A DNA stretch of 10,784 nucleotides, taken from NCBI GenBank assembly GCA_964245755.1, contig CAXTNV010000115.1, positions 1-10,784 of the forward strand. The letters are read 5' to 3'. Source of the stretch: Lichenicoccus sp964245755 (GTDB lineage: Bacteria; Pseudomonadota; Alphaproteobacteria; Acetobacterales; Acetobacteraceae). The position numbers and the translations under genes were made by a program. The notes beneath the pieces are model-generated. The model was not told the DNA's origin. It did no database searches and saw only the letters and a list, made by a program, of their open reading frames with translations. The number at the start of each line of letters is the position of its first letter. Positions within the stretch are counted from its first letter, which is position 1. Below, piece by piece: positions 6,785 through 10,784 of the stretch.

Positions 6785-8424
6785 TGCCGGACGCGATGCC
6801 GATCCCGCACACGATCTCCGGGCAGCGCGCCTGGCTGCTTCGCGGGCCGGAGCGGCAGCTTTCGGTCGAGGATGTTTGGCACGCGATCGCAGCCTCGTTG
6901 CGCGCGGGCGCCTCGTCCTGTCGTCTGCGTTGCGACGGTCGGTCGATCAGCGGCGGCGAGCTGCTGCTCGGTGTCGAGCCGTTCGACCTGCCTCCCGGCC
7001 GCAGGATCGGCGTGCACGTGGCACGGTCGGCGGCCATGGTCCAGGCCGTGCTCGCGATCTGGAGCCGCGGTTCCACCTACGTGCCGCTGGCGACCGATCT
7101 GCCCGCGGCACGACTGGCCGCGATGGTCGACGCCTGCGAGCCGGCCGCGATCATCACCGATCAGGACCCGGCCACGTTCCGGCATTATCGGGCGGTCGGG
7201 TCGCGGCGGGTGTTCGACCGCGAGCTGTTCACCCTGAGGCGCGCCACGTCCGCCGACGGGCACGACGCCCTGGAGGCCGCCGGCGCGCCGCGGCAGGGCC
7301 GACCGGCTGCCTACCTGGCGCATACCTCGGGCACCACCGGGGTGCCGAAGGGCGCCCTCATCTCGCATCGCTCGTTGATCAATCGCATCGAAGCCATGCG
7401 CGAGATGGTCGCGCCGTCGGAAGCGGATGCGATCCTGTTCAAGACTTCGCTCGCCTTCGACGTGCACGTCTGGGAGTTCGTGCTGCCCCTGGTCGCGGGC
7501 TGTCTGCTCGTCGTCTATCCGCAGCACCGCTTCTTCGATCTGCGCGCGGTGGCCGAGCTGCTCGTCGGGCAGGGCGTCACCATCGCCGGCTTCGTGCCCA
7601 GCCTGCTGAAGAGCCTGCTGGACCGGCCGGAGTTCATCGCCTGCAACCGGCTGCGGGTGATGTTCTGCGGCGGCGAGCGCTGGGATCCGGCGCTGGCGCG
7701 CAGGTTCCGCGAGCGTCTTCCTTCGTGCGTGCTGCGCAACTCCTACGGTCCGGCGGAGACGACGCTCGCGGTCGCGAACTGGCTGGTGCCCGATCATGCG
7801 GCGCCGGGCAGGATCGAGCTCGGCGATCCGCTGGCCAACACGGTGTTCATGATCGAGGAGGTCGGCTTCGAGAACGACCTGGTGCTGGGCGTGCTGTGCA
7901 TCGGCGGTGCGCAGGTCGCGGACGGCTACCTGTCGAGGCCGAGCCCGGACCCGTTCTTCACCAGCGTCGTCGACGAGGTCGCGATCCGTTTCTACCGCAG
8001 CGGCGATCTCGTCGAGCTGGACACGCGGACCGGCAGCTTGAGGTTCCGCGGACGGGTGGACCAGCAGGTGAAGGTGAATGGTGTGCGCATCGAGCTGGAG
8101 GAGGTCGAGGCGGCGATCCTGAGGCTGCACGACATCGAGGCGTGCGTCGTCGTGGTGATGACCAGGAACGACGAACGCTTCCTGCTCGCGACCTTCAAGA
8201 CCGTGGGCAACCTCGCGCTGGATGCTTCGCAGCTGCGCAGGCACTGCCAGGACCTGCTTCCGGCCACGCATCTTCCCGCCATGTTCCGCCAGCTCGACGC
8301 CTACAGGCTCACGATCAGCGGCAAGCTCGACCGTGCCTGGGTCGAGAGCGCGGTGACCTCGCATCTCGCCGCGGCGGCCAGGCCGCAGCCCGGCGCCATG
8401 GCGGCGGCAGGCGCGCCTGCCTGA
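6781..8424 (+). CDS. Free-standing NRPS adenylation domain (amino-acid-activating, AMP-forming)
   Basis: This 547-residue protein is a complete adenylation domain with no fused carrier. Core motifs appear in order: STYVPLA (A2), LAHTSGTTGVPKG at 179-191 (A3, P-loop), FDVHVWEF at 226-233 (A4), NSYGPAETT at 320-328 (A5), LCIGGAQVADGYL (A6), YRSGDLVEL (A7), FRGRVDQQVKVNGVRIELEEVE (A8, hinge) and SGKLDR with catalytic K515 (A10). Hand alignment to GrsA gives the ten selectivity positions as D227, V228, W231, G270, F295, G297, S321, L329, A330 and K515. The retained Asp indicates an alpha-amino acid substrate. I do not recognise this code. The protein should adenylate one amino acid and load it onto the PCP of the preceding gene, which it overlaps by 4 nt (ATGA). 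An in-frame second ATG at 6784 exists. The gene ends 2 bp from the convergent SOUL gene. Confidence 0.92.
   Translation: MMPDAMPIPHTISGQRAWLLRGPERQLSVEDVWHAIAASLRAGASSCRLRCDGRSISGGELLLGVEPFDLPPGRRIGVHVARSAAMVQAVLAIWSRGSTYVPLATDLPAARLAAMVDACEPAAIITDQDPATFRHYRAVGSRRVFDRELFTLRRATSADGHDALEAAGAPRQGRPAAYLAHTSGTTGVPKGALISHRSLINRIEAMREMVAPSEADAILFKTSLAFDVHVWEFVLPLVAGCLLVVYPQHRFFDLRAVAELLVGQGVTIAGFVPSLLKSLLDRPEFIACNRLRVMFCGGERWDPALARRFRERLPSCVLRNSYGPAETTLAVANWLVPDHAAPGRIELGDPLANTVFMIEEVGFENDLVLGVLCIGGAQVADGYLSRPSPDPFFTSVVDEVAIRFYRSGDLVELDTRTGSLRFRGRVDQQVKVNGVRIELEEVEAAILRLHDIEACVVVVMTRNDERFLLATFKTVGNLALDASQLRRHCQDLLPATHLPAMFRQLDAYRLTISGKLDRAWVESAVTSHLAAAARPQPGAMAAAGAPA
8406..8421. terminator. Perfect 16-bp GC palindrome at the convergent gene ends, possible terminator
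   Basis: GGCAGGCGCGCCTGCC is a perfect palindrome ending immediately before the TGA of the adenylation gene and 5 bp before the SOUL stop on the other strand. RNA from either strand could fold a 6-bp GC stem with a CGCG loop. There is no T-tract on either side, so intrinsic termination would be weak. It could equally be a protein-binding site or chance in GC-rich DNA. Confidence 0.3.
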
Positions 8425-8426
8425 AC

Positions 8427-9104
8427 TCAGCCTCGGGCGGTGTCGCTGCCGGTCGCCGCGGCGGCCGGTCGCACCGGTCGCGCCACCTCGTTGCGGCGGA
8501 ACGGCGGCAGCGTCCACGGCGGGTCGTAGAACCAGGTGACCAGCGGCCCGTCGGCTCGCCAACTCGCGTTCGTCAGCGCCGCGTCGAGCCTGGCCGCCTG
8601 CGTGGCCACCGCGGCGGGCGTCGCCACGCCGGAAAATCGCAGCACCGCCACCGTGCGCGACGGCAGCGACACCAGCACGATCCGCGGGTCGAGCGGCCGC
8701 GGCGCGGTCTGCTGCGTCATGCCCTCTGGCAGGAAGAAGCGGATGATCCAGGCGCGGCCGGCACCGGGTGCGGCGGTCTGCGCCACCGGCGCCGTCATGG
8801 CGATCTTCTCGGAGGCGGCCTGCGCCCGGACCCCGCCGCCGGCGATCGAGGCGTGGCGCACGTTGCGGCCGAAGATATAGGCGGCAAGCCGCCGGAAGCC
8901 CGCGGCGCGCACCGCCTCCTCGCCGCCCTGCACCATGGTTTCGGCGACCAGCACCGGAGCGTAGCGCCGGATCTGCACCGCCCCGACCTGGTCGATCACG
9001 CTGGCCGCGGGCTCGGGCGTGCCGTCGCGTATGCCGACGACGGAGCACGCACCGAGTGCCAGCTGCGACAACAGCGCCGTCACCGCCATCGGCTTCATCC
9101 CCAT
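8427..9104 (-). CDS. SOUL family heme-binding lipoprotein
   Basis: The 225-residue product is a SOUL/HBP-type heme-binding protein. Diagnostic are the segment VQIRRYAPVLVAETMV after the leader, the middle EKIAMTAPVAQ, and the C-terminal FYDPPWTLPPFRRNEV. Residues 1-20 are a lipoprotein signal with lipobox LGAC, so C20 would be lipidated. Serine at +2 suggests outer-membrane targeting facing the periplasm. The ATG at 9104 follows GGGA (9114-9111) by 6 nt. An ATG at 9098 is also possible. The longer reading frame from 9158 would add 18 Arg/Gly/Ala-rich residues ahead of the signal and its AGGGG is only 1 nt from the ATG, so I rejected it. SOUL proteins bind heme or tetrapyrroles, and their bacterial role is poorly known. 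The gene lies 64 bp behind the SDR gene on the same strand and may be co-transcribed. It ends tail-to-tail with the adenylation gene. Confidence 0.88.
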   Translation of the reverse strand: MGMKPMAVTALLSQLALGACSVVGIRDGTPEPAASVIDQVGAVQIRRYAPVLVAETMVQGGEEAVRAAGFRRLAAYIFGRNVRHASIAGGGVRAQAASEKIAMTAPVAQTAAPGAGRAWIIRFFLPEGMTQQTAPRPLDPRIVLVSLPSRTVAVLRFSGVATPAAVATQAARLDAALTNASWRADGPLVTWFYDPPWTLPPFRRNEVARPVRPAAAATGSDTARG

Positions 9105-9168
9105 CCTGCGTCCCGATCCCCCGGCCCGGCCGCGTGCGCGCGCCGCCTCGACCGGCATACCCCTGCGG

Positions 9169-9930
9169 TCAGCTCAGCACGATGCCGCCGCACACGTTGA
9201 GCGACTGGCCGGTGACGAATGCGGAGGCATCGGAGGCGAGGAAGCAGGCCGGCCCCACGACGTCCTCCGGCTGGCCCAGGCGGCGCAGCGCGGTGTTGCC
9301 GACCCACCTGTCGACCAGGGCCGGGTCGGTCAGGTTGGTGCGGCCCATGTCGGTGACGATGATGCCCGGGCAGACGCAGTTCGCGGTGATGCCGAACTGT
9401 CCCACCTCCTGCGCCAGCACCCGGGTGAAGCCCATGATCGCGGCCTTGCTGGCCGAGTAGTGCGCCTGTTCCGGCGCGCCGTGCTTGCCGCCGATCGAGG
9501 CTATGTTGACGATGCGCCCGTAGCCGGCGGCGCGCATGTGCGGCAGCAGCGCCTGCACCACCAGGAACGTCCCCTTCGCGTTGACGTCCATCACCTGGTC
9601 CCAGTGCTGTTCCGGCAGCGCCTCGACGGTGGCCGTGATCAGGATGCCGGCATTGTTGACCACGGCATCGATCCGCCCGGCGCGCGCGATCGCGTCGTCG
9701 ACCATCGCGCGCACTTCGGCAGCGTTGCTGACGTCGGCATACAGCGCGATGCCGCGCCGGCCGATCGTCTCGATCTCGGCGGCCACCGCTTCCAGCTCGG
9801 TGCGCTGGCGCGCGATGTCGTTCACCACCACGTCGAAGCCGTCGCGTGCCAGGCCGAGCGCGATCGCGCGGCCGATGCCGCGGCTGGCACCGGTGACCAG
9901 GGCCGTGCGGCCGTCCGTCTTGTCTGCCAT
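9169..9930 (-). CDS. Short-chain dehydrogenase/reductase (classical SDR, FabG-like)
   Basis: The 253-residue protein is a complete classical SDR. It has the nucleotide-binding TGASRGIG at 13-20, D66-V67 in the adenine-side YADV segment, NNAG at 92-95, and the catalytic tetrad N117, S145, Y158 and K162 in YSASK. N37-D38 at the end of beta-2 (VVVND) favours NAD(H) over NADP(H), although this is only suggestive. It starts 11 bp after the stop of the sugar-type ABC permease with a strong GGAGG 5 nt upstream, so the two are surely co-transcribed. The context suggests oxidation or reduction of a sugar, polyol or sugar acid imported by that transporter rather than fatty acid synthesis, despite the FabG resemblance. 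The exact substrate cannot be read from sequence. Confidence 0.9.
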   Translation of the reverse strand: MADKTDGRTALVTGASRGIGRAIALGLARDGFDVVVNDIARQRTELEAVAAEIETIGRRGIALYADVSNAAEVRAMVDDAIARAGRIDAVVNNAGILITATVEALPEQHWDQVMDVNAKGTFLVVQALLPHMRAAGYGRIVNIASIGGKHGAPEQAHYSASKAAIMGFTRVLAQEVGQFGITANCVCPGIIVTDMGRTNLTDPALVDRWVGNTALRRLGQPEDVVGPACFLASDASAFVTGQSLNVCGGIVLS

Positions 9931-9935
9931 CTCAT

Positions 9936-9940
9936 CCTCC
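9936..9940 (-). promoter_or_regulatory. Strong Shine-Dalgarno of the SDR gene
   Basis: GGAGG on the minus strand lies 5 nt before the ATG at 9930 and 1 nt after the permease stop codon. It fixes the SDR start and indicates efficient re-initiation within a polycistronic message. Confidence 0.7.
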
Positions 9941-9941
9941 C

Positions 9942-10784
9942 TCAGAAGAAGCGGATCTCGCCGCGCAGCACCGCGAGGCTGACGGCGGCGATCATCACCA
10001 CCCCGCGCACCTCATTTTGCAAATAGAACGGCGCGCCGAGCAGGTTGAGCCCGTTATCGAGCATGCCGATGATGATGACGCCGACCAGCGTGCCCTGCAC
10101 CGTGGCGCGGCCCGGCTTGAAGGCGGTCATGCCCAGGAATACCGCGGTCAGGCTGTCCATCAGGTATGGCTCGCCGGCACCCGGCTGGCCGGTACCGAGC
10201 CGCGCGGTCAGCATGATCCCGCCCATCGCCGCGCCGAGCGAGGACAGCGTCAGCGCCAGGATGCGGCAGCGATTGACGTTGATGCCGGACAGCCGCGCCG
10301 CCTGCAGGTTCGAGCCGGTCGCGACCACGGCGCGACCGAGACGCGTGCGGTTGACCAGCACGTAGAACGCGGCGACCACCACGAGGGCGATCAGGATCGG
10401 CACCGGCACCAGCCCCGCCACCCGCCCGGTGGCGATCACGTAGAAGGCCGGCGGGAAGCTCGAGTAGATCGAGTCGCCGCCGTCGTAGGCGTAGTTCAGC
10501 CCGAGCGCGATCGGCCCCATCGCCAGGGTGGCGATCAGCGAGGGGATGCGCAGGCGGGTCACCAGCAGCCCGTTGACGACGCCGATCACGATGCCGGCCA
10601 GCACCGCGAGCCCGATGGCGAGCGCGATCGGCAGGCCCGACCAGACCATCAGCCCCGCCACCAGCACGCCGGACAAGCCCGCGACCTGTCCGACCGAGAG
10701 GTCGAACTCGCCGCTCGCCACCGCCACCGTCAGCCCGGACGAGATCACCATCAGCACCGAGATCTGCACCAGGATGTTGCTGAT
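9942..10784 (-). CDS. RbsC-type sugar ABC transporter permease, 5' end beyond the right edge
   Basis: At least 280 residues are visible, with the frame open to the window edge. Family members have about 310-340 residues, so roughly 30-60 N-terminal residues are missing. A GTG at 10769 is internal because family sequence (ISNILVQ) continues upstream of it. It belongs to the ribose/xylose/galactofuranose-type permease family (BPD_transp_2). It has the conserved GEFDLSVG segment, a cytoplasmic NLQAARLSGINV loop that in relatives contacts the ATPase, and GRATVQGTLVGVIIIG near the C-terminus. About eight hydrophobic helices are recognisable, placing it in the inner membrane, where it would work with a periplasmic sugar-binding protein and an ATPase that should lie further right. 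The SDR gene follows 11 bp downstream. The transported sugar is unknown. Confidence 0.9.
   Translation of the reverse strand: MSNILVQISVLMVISSGLTVAVASGEFDLSVGQVAGLSGVLVAGLMVWSGLPIALAIGLAVLAGIVIGVVNGLLVTRLRIPSLIATLAMGPIALGLNYAYDGGDSIYSSFPPAFYVIATGRVAGLVPVPILIALVVVAAFYVLVNRTRLGRAVVATGSNLQAARLSGINVNRCRILALTLSSLGAAMGGIMLTARLGTGQPGAGEPYLMDSLTAVFLGMTAFKPGRATVQGTLVGVIIIGMLDNGLNLLGAPFYLQNEVRGVVMIAAVSLAVLRGEIRFF

Noticed and set aside
6703..9048. A 781-codon open frame on the minus strand opposite the adenylation gene
   Set aside because: Its translation is Arg/Gln/His-rich with no domain, while the plus strand has every adenylation core motif and the right part is occupied by the SOUL gene in another frame. 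It is a GC-rich antisense shadow.
2441..9104. Functional link between the heme-oxygenase-fold DUF3050 protein and the SOUL heme-binding lipoprotein
   Set aside because: The fold name does not imply heme as substrate, the SOUL protein is exported, and the genes are on opposite strands. Proximity looks coincidental.
9105..9158. Longer start for the SOUL lipoprotein at 9158
   Set aside because: It would put 18 Arg/Gly/Ala residues before the lipoprotein signal, and the purine-rich site is only 1 nt from the ATG. The starts at 9104 or 9098 give a normal signal peptide.

Overview
The window is GC-rich throughout, apart from a short AT-richer patch near 2280-2560. Gene packing, codon use and family content (a MetA/MetY pair, an RbsC-type permease, a SOUL lipoprotein, an exported tricorn-like protein) suggest a GC-rich proteobacterium. 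An alphaproteobacterium, perhaps Acetobacteraceae-like, is my best guess. No rRNA, tRNA, CRISPR array, transposase or integrase was seen.

Layout: (1) 1-2183, minus strand, holds the N-terminal 727 codons of an exported tricorn-protease-like protein that runs off the left edge. (2) 2184-2440 is a divergent intergenic region with a 7-bp-arm inverted repeat and an 8-bp palindrome overlapping a ribosome binding site. (3) 2441-8424, plus strand, is a five-gene block: a DUF3050 heme-oxygenase-fold protein, a MetY-like PLP enzyme, a MetA-like homoserine O-acyltransferase, a carrier protein-thioesterase didomain (PCP-TE) and a free-standing NRPS adenylation domain. The last four genes are chained by 4-nt stop/start overlaps. 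(4) On the minus strand, from the right edge leftwards: an RbsC-type sugar ABC permease (5' end outside the window), an SDR dehydrogenase 11 bp behind it, and a SOUL-family lipoprotein. The SOUL gene ends tail-to-tail with the adenylation gene, 2 bp apart.

The five-gene block is the main point of interest. It looks like a compact, condensation-domain-free biosynthetic cluster. MetA would activate homoserine as an O-acyl ester, MetY would replace the gamma-acyloxy group with sulfur or another nucleophile, the adenylation enzyme would load the resulting amino acid onto the carrier domain, and the thioesterase would release it. The DUF3050 protein is a candidate metal-dependent oxidase or desaturase acting on the free or carrier-bound amino acid. 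The families and gene order are read from the sequence. The pathway and its product are inference, and I know of no characterised cluster with this composition.
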